From Kribbella antibiotica (GTDB taxonomy: Bacteria > Actinomycetota > Actinomycetes > Propionibacteriales > Kribbellaceae): a stretch of DNA of 56,538 bases. The first letter of the stretch is position 1. Each line of letters starts with the position of its first letter. The stretch spans positions 1-56,538 of the forward strand of contig NZ_SMKX01000041.1 in the NCBI RefSeq assembly GCF_004349055.1, in the 5' to 3' direction. Under the pieces are notes generated by a model. It worked only from the letters and a program-made list of their open reading frames with translations, was not told the origin of the DNA and did not search any database. Shown piece after piece: positions 43,004-51,288 of the stretch. A program made the translations under genes and the position numbers.

Positions 43004-43031
43004 CTCATACTTCAAGTTAACTTGAGGTCAA
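43004..43031 (-). promoter_or_regulatory. SDR promoter with perfect 14-bp palindromic operator
   Basis: On the minus strand TTGACC (43031-43026) and TATGAG (43009-43004) are -35 and -10 boxes with a 16-bp spacer. The perfect palindrome TCAAGTTAACTTGA (43012-43025) fills that spacer. A repressor bound there would block RNA polymerase. It overlaps the last codon of the upstream oxidase gene. The predicted start lies within a few bases of the SDR ATG, so the mRNA would be leaderless or nearly so. Confidence 0.55.
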
Positions 43032-44564
43032 GAGGATCCCCGGATTGAGCACTGCCGTCGGATCCAGCACACCCTTGACCGCCTGCAGCACCTCGACCGC
43101 CAGCGGACCGATCTCCGCGGCATACGCCTCGCGGTGGTCCGTGCCGACACCGTGGTGGTGGGTGATCGTCCCGCCGGCCTCGGCGATCGCTGCGTTGGCT
43201 GCGAGTTTCGCCTGGTGCCATTGGTCGAGCGGCTCATCGTTCTGCGCGCAGATGATGGTGAAGTACAGCGAGGCGCCGGTCTCGTACACATGCGACACAT
43301 GGCAGAGCACGAGCGGCGGAGTGCCCTGATCACTCAACGCCTTCACCAGTGCGTCAGTCACAGCGGCCTTCAGCACCGGGATGCGCGACCAGAACGCCGC
43401 CGTCTCGAGCGTCTCAACCAGTGCGCCTTCATCAAGCAACGGATCCCGCAGGTACGGCGCTTTGTACCGCCCAACCCGCCATGCCTCGCCGGCCTCCGCG
43501 CCAAGGTTCTGACCACCTGCCGCGGTGAGCACGTCAGCGGTCGCCTGCTTGTACGGACCATCGAAACCGATAATCGCCAGAGCGCCGCCAGGCCCGTCCG
43601 GATTGTTGACCGCAGTCTCGGCCTCGTCCGACAACCGGAGCACGGTCGGCAACGGCCCGTCCTGCGCAAGCCCCCGTACGGCGGTCAGCCCGGCCTCGAA
43701 GGTGTCGAAGCGCCAGCCCTCGAAGTGCCGCTCAGTCGGCCGCGGCCGAACTCGCACCACGACCGAGGTGATGATGCCGAACGCGCCTTCGGACCCGAGC
43801 ACGAGCTGGCGCAGATCCGGTCCGGCTGCCGACATGGGAGCGCGGCCGAGCTCAACCGTGCCACGCGGGGTCGCCAGCGTCACCCCGACAACCATCTGGT
43901 CGAAACGGCCGTAGCCGGCGGACGACTGACCGCTGGACCGAGCGGCGGCGTACCCGCCGATGCTGGCGCCTTCGTAGGACTGTGGGAAGTGGCCGAGGGT
44001 ATAGCCGTGCTTCGCGAGCAGCGCCTCGGCCGCCGGACCGCGGACACCGGCCTGCAGCGTCGCGGTCCGCGAGATGTCGTCGACCTCGATCAGCTGGTCG
44101 AGCCGGCCCAGGTCCACGGTGACGAATCGCCGCGAAGCGGCCAGTCCGCCGACTACCGACGTACCGCCGGAGTAGGGCACCACTGCGAGATCGTGCTCGG
44201 CGCAGGTTGCCAGCAGCGCCAGGACCTCGTCATGGTCGGCCGGGAAGATCACTGCGTCCGGCATGTCTGAGGTGTCGCCAGCGCGGTGCCGCAGGAGGTC
44301 CGGAGTGGAATAGCCGCGCGTGTGAGCCCACCGGTCTGAGAGCTCAGTCGCCACGTGCTCGGCACCGACCACGGCGGTCAGCAGACGCACCTGCTCAGCC
44401 GACAGCCCCGGGCGGTCCACCGGATCGACCGGGCCAGTGGCAGGTCGCCGTACGCCGAGGTGGTGCAGTGCGGCCAGCGCGGGGGCCGGCACTTCGACAG
44501 AGACCTCGGGATCACCCCAGCGGCCCGGAGTGAGTTGCACCACCGGCAAGTCGGACTCAGTCAC
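43017..44564 (-). CDS. FAD-linked oxidase, alkyl-DHAP synthase (AGPS)-like
   Basis: A 515-residue protein of the VAO/PCMH FAD family. The FAD-binding part has VVPYSGGTSVVGGLA, SYEGASIGGYAAARSSGQSS and LGSEGAFGIITSVVVRVRP. Near the C-terminus THHHGVGTDHREAY carries the triple histidine that is characteristic of alkyldihydroxyacetonephosphate synthases, the ether-lipid enzymes that swap an acyl for an alkyl chain. Full length for the family. It is divergent from a TetR gene followed by GlpD, which supplies DHAP chemistry next door. Confidence 0.88.
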   Translation of the reverse strand: MTESDLPVVQLTPGRWGDPEVSVEVPAPALAALHHLGVRRPATGPVDPVDRPGLSAEQVRLLTAVVGAEHVATELSDRWAHTRGYSTPDLLRHRAGDTSDMPDAVIFPADHDEVLALLATCAEHDLAVVPYSGGTSVVGGLAASRRFVTVDLGRLDQLIEVDDISRTATLQAGVRGPAAEALLAKHGYTLGHFPQSYEGASIGGYAAARSSGQSSAGYGRFDQMVVGVTLATPRGTVELGRAPMSAAGPDLRQLVLGSEGAFGIITSVVVRVRPRPTERHFEGWRFDTFEAGLTAVRGLAQDGPLPTVLRLSDEAETAVNNPDGPGGALAIIGFDGPYKQATADVLTAAGGQNLGAEAGEAWRVGRYKAPYLRDPLLDEGALVETLETAAFWSRIPVLKAAVTDALVKALSDQGTPPLVLCHVSHVYETGASLYFTIICAQNDEPLDQWHQAKLAANAAIAEAGGTITHHHGVGTDHREAYAAEIGPLAVEVLQAVKGVLDPTAVLNPGILLTSS

Positions 44565-44676
44565 GGCAGTCTCCCCATCAGTCGGTCGGCGGGGTAGCGT
44601 CCTGGGCAGATGAAACCCCTGATCCCACCTGCCCAGGACTGTCCCTCGGCGTCGAGTCGCTGATACACTCTGACGC

Positions 44677-45300
44677 GTGATGTCTCAGCGTAGCAGCGAA
44701 TCAGGGTCCGAGACCAGTAGTCGCCCCACTCCCGCGAATGCCATCGGCGAAGAGCGGATTCTCGACGCGGCCTACGAGCTGCTGCTCGCGATCGGGATGC
44801 GCCGGATGACGATGGCCGATATCGCCCGGCATGCGGAGGTCTCCCGCGCGACGCTCTACCGCCGCTGGCCGAACGTGCAGGCCGTGGTCGCCGCCCTGAT
44901 GACCCGCGAGTGGACCACCGCGCTGATGTCGGCCTTCCAGCCGGACGCCGCCGACGGCCGTACCCGCCTGGTCGAGGGTGTCGTCGAGGTCGTCGCGCAC
45001 ACCCGGACGCACCCATTGATGCGGAAGATCATCGAGCTCGACCCCGAGTTCCTCACGCCGTACCTGCTCGAGCGCCGCGGCAGCAGCACGGTCGCGCACC
45101 TGGCGCTGGTGGAGGCAGGGGTGAAGGCCGGTCAGGAGGACGGCTCGATTCGGGACACCGACTACGTCTGGCTGTCCCGGCAGATCATTCTGGTGTCGCT
45201 CGCCTCGGCTGTCTCCGGTCCGGTGATGGCCGCCAAGGATGAGTACCCGAAGCTCGACGAGCAGCTCCGCGACATGCTGAATCGGTACCTGCAGCCATGA
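44677..45300 (+). CDS. TetR-family regulator upstream of glpD
   Basis: A 207-residue TetR protein: HTH ERILDAAYELLLAIGMRRMT, MADIARHAEVSRATLYRRWP; a C-terminal ligand region ending LRDMLNRYLQP. TACACT (44664-44669) is a -10 box whose start would fall at the GTG/ATG (44677 or 44680), so translation is probably leaderless. The stop overlaps the glpD ATG (ATGA). Probable control of glpD and the divergent AGPS-like operon. Confidence 0.88.
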   Translation: MMSQRSSESGSETSSRPTPANAIGEERILDAAYELLLAIGMRRMTMADIARHAEVSRATLYRRWPNVQAVVAALMTREWTTALMSAFQPDAADGRTRLVEGVVEVVAHTRTHPLMRKIIELDPEFLTPYLLERRGSSTVAHLALVEAGVKAGQEDGSIRDTDYVWLSRQIILVSLASAVSGPVMAAKDEYPKLDEQLRDMLNRYLQP

Positions 45301-46835
45301 TGACCGTGGGCAACGCCAGTCTCAATGCGGCCCGGCGCAGCCGTGACCTGGACTGGCTGGACACGACCGGCAAGGTCGACGTCCTGGTGATCGGCGGTGG
45401 CGTGACCGGCACCGGCGTTGCGCTGGATGCGGCGGCCCGCGGTCTGAGCGTTGCCCTGGTGGAGAAGCACGACCTGGCTTTCGGAACGAGTCGCTGGAGC
45501 TCGAAGCTCGTGCACGGCGGCCTGCGCTACCTGGCTTCCGGCCATGTGGGCATCGCGTACGAGAGCGCGGTCGAGCGCGGAATCCTGATGAAGACGACCG
45601 CGCCGCACCTCGTGCATCCGGTCCCCCAGCTCGCGCCTTGGTTGCCGCAGGCAAAGGCTTCGCAGGCGGCGCTGGTGCGCGGTGCGTTCCTCGGCGGCGA
45701 TCTGCTGCGCACCTTCGCGCGGACGAGCGACGACTACTTGCCACATTCGCGCCGGGTCAGCTCGGCCGAGGTCCTGCGCTACGCACCCACGCTGCGACCC
45801 GAGGGACTGCGCGGCGGCTTCCTGACCTGGGACGGCCAGCTCTACGACGACGCGCGCCTGGTGCTCGCGATCGCCCGGACAGCCGCCCAGTACGGCGCTC
45901 GCGTGCTCACCCGCGTGGCGGCCACCCAGGTGACCGGACAGGGCGCCGTACTGGTTGATCAGCTGACCGGACACAGTCTGAATGTCGATGCGACGGTGGT
46001 CATCAACGCCGCTGGGATCTGGGCCGGCCAGCTCACTGACGGCATCAAGCTGCGGCCGAGCCGCGGGAGCCACCTGGTCTTCCCTCAGTCTGCGTTCGGT
46101 GGACTGTCCGCAGTGCTGACCGTTCCGGTGCCAGGGGAGATGCGCCGGGTGGTGATGGCGATTCCCGCGCCGGACGGCCGCGTGTACGTCGGTCTGACCG
46201 ATGAGGACGCGCCTGGCCCGGTGAGCGATGTACCGCGAGCAACCGACGTCGAGATCGACTTCCTGCTCGACACCATCAACCGTGCGGTGCAGACACCGCT
46301 CACCCGCGCCGATCTGCTCGGCACGTACGCCGGACTGCGCCCGCTGCTCGACACCGGCCACGGGAACAAGACTGCGGACATCTCCCGGCGGCATGCGGTG
46401 ATCACCGGGCCGGATGGGCTCGTGACGATCGTCGGCGGCAAGCTGACGACGTACCGGCGGATGGCGCAGGACGCGCTCGACACTGCGCTCGCCCAGTCCA
46501 CTCTGACCACCACGCGGCCCTGTCTGACCCACCGGATCCCACTGGTCGGTGCAGCCGACCGGGTGCGGCTGGCTGCGGTCGCTGCGCCGACGCGGTTCGT
46601 CCAGCGGTACGGCGTCGAGGCACCTGTCGTCGTGGCGGGCGGTTCACTCGACCCCATCGCGGCCGGGCTCAAGACGACGTACGCAGAGCTGCTGTTCGCA
46701 GTCCGGCACGAGGGCGCGCTCGACGAGGACGACGTGCTCGATCGGCGGACCCGGATCGGGCTGTCGGCCGCCGACCGTGAGTTGGCGCTGCCTGCGGTCC
46801 GGGAGGCGTTCGCAGCCGTAGGGCGGGTCTCTTGA
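45297..46835 (+). CDS. glpD: Glycerol-3-phosphate dehydrogenase (FAD)
   Basis: A 512-residue GlpD: FAD motif VLVIGGGVTGTGVALDAAAR, the family signature EKHDLAFGTSRWSSKLVHGG, and SRGSHLVFP plus GLVTIVGGKLTTYRRMAQDA. It oxidises sn-glycerol 3-phosphate to DHAP at the membrane, passing electrons to quinone. Full length. Coupled to the TetR gene by ATGA. DHAP is also the backbone precursor for the AGPS-like reaction. Confidence 0.93.
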   Translation: MMTVGNASLNAARRSRDLDWLDTTGKVDVLVIGGGVTGTGVALDAAARGLSVALVEKHDLAFGTSRWSSKLVHGGLRYLASGHVGIAYESAVERGILMKTTAPHLVHPVPQLAPWLPQAKASQAALVRGAFLGGDLLRTFARTSDDYLPHSRRVSSAEVLRYAPTLRPEGLRGGFLTWDGQLYDDARLVLAIARTAAQYGARVLTRVAATQVTGQGAVLVDQLTGHSLNVDATVVINAAGIWAGQLTDGIKLRPSRGSHLVFPQSAFGGLSAVLTVPVPGEMRRVVMAIPAPDGRVYVGLTDEDAPGPVSDVPRATDVEIDFLLDTINRAVQTPLTRADLLGTYAGLRPLLDTGHGNKTADISRRHAVITGPDGLVTIVGGKLTTYRRMAQDALDTALAQSTLTTTRPCLTHRIPLVGAADRVRLAAVAAPTRFVQRYGVEAPVVVAGGSLDPIAAGLKTTYAELLFAVRHEGALDEDDVLDRRTRIGLSAADRELALPAVREAFAAVGRVS

Positions 46836-47028
46836 CTCCGCGCCGTAGCGAGCATGTGCTCGGTGCGGTAGCTCGGCGTGCTGGAGGGGAGGCCTCGATG
46901 TGGTTCATCGTGGCCTTTCCTCCAGTACGGCGAGGTGCCGTGCCGAGTGCAGCGCAGTAGGCGGGGAGTCGAGAGACCCGCCCTAGATCGCTCCCCTGCC
47001 GGGATACCGTTGGCGCGGAGGGGTGACG

Positions 47029-47952
47029 ATGACACAGCCGTACTATCAGCCGGGTCCGCAGGGTCCGCCTGGTCCGCCGCCGCGGCAGGGACCGTATGCG
47101 GTGCTGCCGCCGCGCTACCGAGCGCTGCGCACGATCGGCATCGTGGCCATCGCGCTGATGGGGGTGACCGCACTCCTCACCGCAGTGCAGTCGGTGCTGA
47201 TGTGGCGCTCGTACGACAAGGTCAAGGACTTCATCTTCCTCAACGTCAGCGAGGACGACCTCGACGGCCTCGTGGACACAATGGTCGGGGCCAACTGGGC
47301 GCTCAACGTTGTCGGCTACCTGATGTTCGGGACGGCGATCGTCTACCTGCTGTGGCTCTGGTATGCCCGCGAGAACACCGACTTCCTGAACTCCACCCTC
47401 GCTCCGCGCCCACCTGCGAACCCGCTGCCGCCCGGTGAGGGTCTGCACCGCCGGAGTGCGGGCTGGATCATCGGGGCTTGGTTCTGCCCCGTCGTCCAGT
47501 TCTGGTATCCGCTGCAGCTCGTGCAGGACATCACTGTCGCCAGCGAACCGCTGGACCAGCCAGGCGCAGCCCGCAGCCCCCGGATCAAAGCCCTCATCTA
47601 CACCTGGTGGGCCGGGTGGACCGGCTACTGGGTGATCGTGTGGGCCAGCCTGCTGGCCATCAGCATCGGTTTCATCACCTTCATCGTCCAGGCGGTCGAA
47701 GCCTCCGAGGACGCGGAGGGGTCGGTCAAGTTCTACGGTCTGCAGGACGTAATGGTGCAGGTCGCACTCTGGGTCGACATCGGCTTCAGCATCGCCGCAC
47801 TGCTCCTGATCGTCGCGACCATCGCGTCCGCGCTGCTCATGCTTCAGATCGGCCAGTGGCAACAACAGCGCATGCAGGCTCCGCCGCCGCCCCCGGTCCA
47901 GGACTACTACCGCCCGCCGCCGGCCTTCCCGTCGTACCGGCCTCAGCAGTAG
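47029..47952 (+). CDS. DUF4328 membrane protein
   Basis: A 307-residue protein with a Pro/Gly-rich N-terminus (QPYYQPGPQGPPGPPPRQGP), four or five membrane segments and the DUF4328 motifs YARENTDFLNSTLAPRPPAN, GWIIGAWFCPVVQFWYPLQL and DITVASEPLDQP. A short Pro/Tyr-rich end follows. It is the third family member in 15 kb, more divergent than the other two. ATG 47029 is spaced correctly from GGAGGGG; GTG 47023 overlaps that site. Function unknown. Confidence 0.85.
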   Translation: MTQPYYQPGPQGPPGPPPRQGPYAVLPPRYRALRTIGIVAIALMGVTALLTAVQSVLMWRSYDKVKDFIFLNVSEDDLDGLVDTMVGANWALNVVGYLMFGTAIVYLLWLWYARENTDFLNSTLAPRPPANPLPPGEGLHRRSAGWIIGAWFCPVVQFWYPLQLVQDITVASEPLDQPGAARSPRIKALIYTWWAGWTGYWVIVWASLLAISIGFITFIVQAVEASEDAEGSVKFYGLQDVMVQVALWVDIGFSIAALLLIVATIASALLMLQIGQWQQQRMQAPPPPPVQDYYRPPPAFPSYRPQQ

Positions 47953-48711
47953 ATGGCGACCGCGGTCGCGTCGTCGTAGCGCTTCCGGCGGACTGTGGTT
48001 GCGGCCTCGTCGTGGGTGCGGACTCGGCTGATGAGCGCGGCTGGGCCTTCAATGGTGAGGACGGTCATCAGGTCGGCCCAGCTGTGTCCGTAGTGCTCGG
48101 CGTAGCGGGAGGCACCATCGCTCAGTACGCCGATCGCCGTGACCTCGGCGCGGTCCGTCGTACCGGTGACTGCTTGGTACGCCGCCCCTGGGTTGGTGCT
48201 CGCCACCCAGAAACCTCCCGGGGCGTTGCGGAGCCGGCGGACGCTCTCGACTGTTCTCTCCGGCAAGTGCTCGAGTCGGTCGTCGCTGTGGACAGTCACC
48301 AGCTTGTCTGGGGACCAGCTTGTCTGGGGACCAGTAGACGACAGGGGAGTCAGCCAGAACCAAGTGCTCGACGCTGTCCGGCCGGACACGCACCATGGCG
48401 ACGGTGGACGACGGACTGTCCCGGTTGGCGAGGTCACAGCTGTCCGCGTGCTCCGCACCAACAGCAGCGATCGCCTCAGCCAGTACGTCGGGCAGTGGCG
48501 CCGTCGACGCGGTGAGCAGCGGCGGTGCGACGTACCTGGCTAGTCGACCGACCAGCCAGGCCACCGTGTGCCGGCAGCCGGAGTCGACCCCGGGAAACGG
48601 GGTAGCTCCGTCGAACACCACTGCGAAGTCGGGCCCGGTCAGCACGAGGTCCTCGTTCACGGCGGGTGGTCGGCGGTCCGGTGCGGGCTGACAGCTCGAG
48701 CGGATCTCCAC
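47943..48711 (-). pseudogene. PP2C-like phosphatase gene, frameshifted by a 16-bp duplication
   Basis: Two frames together spell one PP2C-like protein. The 5' frame from GTG 48711 gives VEIRSSCQPAPDRRPPAVNE, DLVLTGPDFAVVFDGATPFP and PSSTVAMVRV up to VVYWSPDKLV; the other frame continues TVHSDDRLEHLPERTVESVR to ...DDATAVAIYC. They meet at a perfect tandem 16-bp repeat (48301-48332); deleting one copy restores a single frame of about 250 residues. As given, the first frame runs on into unrelated sequence. It follows the epimerase gene by four bases. Real mutation, phase switch or sequence error cannot be told apart here. Confidence 0.75.
48298..48334. repeat. Two tandem copies of a 16-bp unit inside the PP2C-like gene
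   Basis: AGCTTGTCTGGGGACC occurs twice head to tail (48301-48316, 48317-48332), with ACC before and AG after continuing the identity. Since 16 is not a multiple of three, the extra copy shifts the frame. Confidence 0.9.
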
Positions 48712-48715
48712 CCGG

Positions 48716-49612
48716 TCAGTCTGCCCGCAGTTCGGCCCAACTATCGGCGAGCGACTGCTCCAGTGCGATCTTCGGCGACCATCCGAGCCGCTCACCGATC
48801 AGTCCGATGTCGGCCTGCTGCCAGGGGGCGCCCAGCACGCCGTCCTGCATGGGGTCGTCGATGATCCGGGCCGGCTGGCCGCTCAGCTCGAACAGCTGAC
48901 CGGCCACGTCGCGGGCCAGCGTCGCCCGGCCGCTGCCGACGTTCAGCACCGCTGGCAGCTTGGTATCGGTCAGCGCGACCGAGACCACCGCTTCCGCGGC
49001 ATCGCGGACGTCGACGAAGTCGCGCCAGACATCGAGCGAGCCGACATCGATCTGCTGCCGGTCTCGCAGGTCCTCGATCACCCGGCCGGTCACCGTCGTC
49101 GCCGGCGATCCCGGCCCGTGCACGTCGAAGATCCGCAGTACGACCGCGTCGGCACCGTTGCGCTGGGCGCGAGTGACCAGCTCGGAGCCGGCCAGCTTGG
49201 TCAGCCCGTACGGACCGGTCGGCCGAAGCGCGGACCCCTCCGACTGACTCGCGCCATGCGAACCACCGCCGTACTCGGCCGCCGAACCGAGCTGCACGAA
49301 CCGCGCATGCCCGGCGTTGTCGCGAGTCGCCGTCAGCAGTGCCTCGACCGCGGTGACATTCGCGGCAACCAGCTCGGCCGAATCACCGGTGGTCGCACCG
49401 ACGGCGTTGATCACCACCGTCGGTTTGTAGAGACCGATCTGGGTCTCCAGCGCGTACGAGTGCATCGTGGCCAAGTCGCAGCGCAGGTGTGGTTCACCCC
49501 GGTTCCGGCTCAGTCCGCGGTACTCGACGCCCCGATCGGCGAGCAGCGCACAGATCCGGGCCCCGAGGAATCCACTCGCGCCGAACACCATCACCCGCTC
49601 TGATCCGCTCAC
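48716..49612 (-). CDS. NAD-dependent epimerase/dehydratase (extended SDR)
   Basis: A 298-residue extended SDR acting on a nucleotide sugar: cofactor motif VFGASGFLGARICALLADRG, VQLGSAAEYG with catalytic Ser, YGLTKLAGSEL with YxxxK, and a C-terminal substrate part (LNVGSGRATLARDVAGQLFE, LGWSPKIALEQSLADSW). Likely makes an epimerised or dehydrated sugar for a glycan or small molecule; exact reaction unknown. Four bases separate it from the broken PP2C-like gene. Confidence 0.88.
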   Translation of the reverse strand: MSGSERVMVFGASGFLGARICALLADRGVEYRGLSRNRGEPHLRCDLATMHSYALETQIGLYKPTVVINAVGATTGDSAELVAANVTAVEALLTATRDNAGHARFVQLGSAAEYGGGSHGASQSEGSALRPTGPYGLTKLAGSELVTRAQRNGADAVVLRIFDVHGPGSPATTVTGRVIEDLRDRQQIDVGSLDVWRDFVDVRDAAEAVVSVALTDTKLPAVLNVGSGRATLARDVAGQLFELSGQPARIIDDPMQDGVLGAPWQQADIGLIGERLGWSPKIALEQSLADSWAELRAD

Positions 49613-49717
49613 TCCTCCATCGTGCGGCCCGTAGTTGTCGATCGGCTGAAGGCATCATCACAACCTGACGCGTAAGCATCACAACTGACTGTCGGCCGCG
49701 CCTGCGAGAGTGGTGGC

Positions 49718-50326
49718 ATGGCGGGACAAAGTGGGCGTAGCGCGGTACCGACGGAGTCGACGGTTCGGGAGTGGGACGATCCGGAGCTGTCCGGGCGGAC
49801 ACAGCGGCGGGTGCTGTTCATCGACACCGATCTGACGGAGGTGGACAACCGCGGTGGGGTGTTCGAGGAGTGCACGTTCCGCGGGGTGCGGTTCAACGCG
49901 TCGACGCATACCGATGCCGCGTTCGTGAACTGTACGTTCGTCCGGTGCTCGCTGTTCGACACCACGTTCACCGGATGCAAGCTGGTCGGCAGCTTCTTCG
50001 ACGACTGCACCTACAACCTGCTCAAGGTCTCCGGCGGCGACTGGTCCTTCACCGGGCTGCCCCGGGCTGACCTGCGCGGTGCGGAGTTCCACGGCGTGAA
50101 GCTGCGCGAGGCCGACCTCACCGGTCTGCGGGCCGCGAAGGCTGTCTTCCGCGACGTCGACCTGTCCGGCGCATCGCTCGCCCGAGCCGACTTCACCGGC
50201 GCCGATCTGCGCGGTTCGGACCTGTCGACCATCGACCCGCTCACGGTCGGGCTGCGCGATGCGCGGATCGATTTAACCCAGGCGATGGTCGTGGCGACCT
50301 CGCTCGGGCTCGATGTCCGGCCCTAG
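49718..50326 (+). CDS. Pentapeptide-repeat protein
   Basis: A 202-residue protein made mainly of A(D/N)LXX-type repeats: FEECTFRGVRFNASTHTDAA, FVNCTFVRCSLFDTTFTGCK, ADLRGAEFHGVKLREADLTG and ASLARADFTGADLRGSDLS. They stack into a right-handed four-sided helix. Relatives such as MfpA/Qnr mimic DNA and protect gyrase, but many others have unknown roles. Only three bases separate its stop from DnaA-box cluster 2. The first 35 residues are not repeats. Confidence 0.88.
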   Translation: MAGQSGRSAVPTESTVREWDDPELSGRTQRRVLFIDTDLTEVDNRGGVFEECTFRGVRFNASTHTDAAFVNCTFVRCSLFDTTFTGCKLVGSFFDDCTYNLLKVSGGDWSFTGLPRADLRGAEFHGVKLREADLTGLRAAKAVFRDVDLSGASLARADFTGADLRGSDLSTIDPLTVGLRDARIDLTQAMVVATSLGLDVRP

Positions 50327-50328
50327 CC

Positions 50329-50400
50329 TGTGGATAACTTTACGTAGCTGAGCCGTCATCCCCCGGGTTACCCACAAGCTGTGGATAACCTTCCGGATAA
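50329..50400. promoter_or_regulatory. DnaA-box cluster 2
   Basis: Two perfect DnaA boxes in the same orientation (TGTGGATAA at 50329-50337 and 50380-50388), one one-mismatch box in the other orientation (TTACCCACA 50368-50376) and one weaker site (TCCGGATAA 50392-50400) lie in 72 bp between the convergent pentapeptide and VanZ-like genes. Their convergent position argues against promoter control and for DnaA binding as such. Confidence 0.65.
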
Positions 50401-50416
50401 CTCACGTTCCCGCAGG

Positions 50417-51070
50417 TCAGCGGGCCCTCGCCACCGGTCTCAACCCGCTGGATGACTTGGCCGCCACCGGGATCGGGCGGAGCGGCAGGTGCTCGTGCCG
50501 CCGATGACGTGCTGTCGGACGGGGTCGAACCACGATCATGGCCGCGTGCTCGACGACGTACGGGCTGGGCACCAGAAGCCGGCGCCGCGCGATGGACTGT
50601 ACCCCGGCGACCAGCCCGACCCCGCAGAAGGCACCCGCCGTGTTGGCGATCAAATCGTGCAATTGGCAGGAGCGCCCGAGCTGGGGGATCAGCGCCTGGA
50701 CCGCCTCGACCGAGGCCGACAGCCCGATCCCGGCGGCGATGCCGTCGCCCGGCCGGCCGCTCGCCAGTGCCAGCAGCCCGGCGGCCGGGACGAACAGCAA
50801 CACGTTGAGCAGACCCTGGACCGAGGTCAGTCCACCGGTCGTGGCCAGATGCGTACCGCACTGACCGACCACCGTGCCGAACCGGTGCGGCGTCGGACTG
50901 AGCGTCGCCGCCAGCACCAGCGCGAACGCCGCCGGCATCCCGAAGGCCGCGAGGCGAGGAGGCAGGGCCCCCGGCCGTCGCAGCGACGAGAGTGCAACCG
51001 GCAGTGCCATGCCGGTCAGCACGAGCCAGGTGTCGAGCAGATGTGGGATGCCGCGATAAGTCTCGAGCAC
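50417..51070 (-). CDS. VanZ-like membrane protein
   Basis: A 217-residue membrane protein with five hydrophobic segments and the VanZ-family pattern: TLSPTPHRFG, LLNVLLFVPAAGLLALASGR, ASVEAVQALIPQLGRSCQLH and DLIANTAGAFCGV. VanZ proteins lower sensitivity to teicoplanin; most homologues have unknown roles. GGGAGGG precedes the GTG at 51070. A basic tail (RPRPTARHRRHEH) is cytoplasmic. Confidence 0.85.
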   Translation of the reverse strand: MLETYRGIPHLLDTWLVLTGMALPVALSSLRRPGALPPRLAAFGMPAAFALVLAATLSPTPHRFGTVVGQCGTHLATTGGLTSVQGLLNVLLFVPAAGLLALASGRPGDGIAAGIGLSASVEAVQALIPQLGRSCQLHDLIANTAGAFCGVGLVAGVQSIARRRLLVPSPYVVEHAAMIVVRPRPTARHRRHEHLPLRPIPVAAKSSSGLRPVARAR

Positions 51071-51288
51071 TCGCCGGACCCTCCCGTGGTCGACCGCCTA
51101 ACCCGATCTCTCTTCCTCTTCTCGACGATCTGTCGTCACGGGCACCACCCGCCACCCTTGTCCGGACATCTGCACGCAGCCGCAAGCCTGCTGTGACAAT
51201 CCGTGCGCAAACTGTCACGCCATGTAGGGGCCAAGGGCAACGATTATTTGCGATGCGAAGCTGCCGGGTTTAGACCGGCAACTCCTGG

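Noticed and set aside
46963..46985. GGCGGG...CCCGCC hairpin before the third DUF4328 gene
   Set aside because: Short stem, no T tract; too common in GC-rich DNA to call a terminator.
51185..51280. GTGACA/TGTCAC and GCCGG/CCGGC dyads near the VanZ-like and sigma-partner genes
   Set aside because: Six- and five-bp arms are expected by chance; no promoter or T run fits them.
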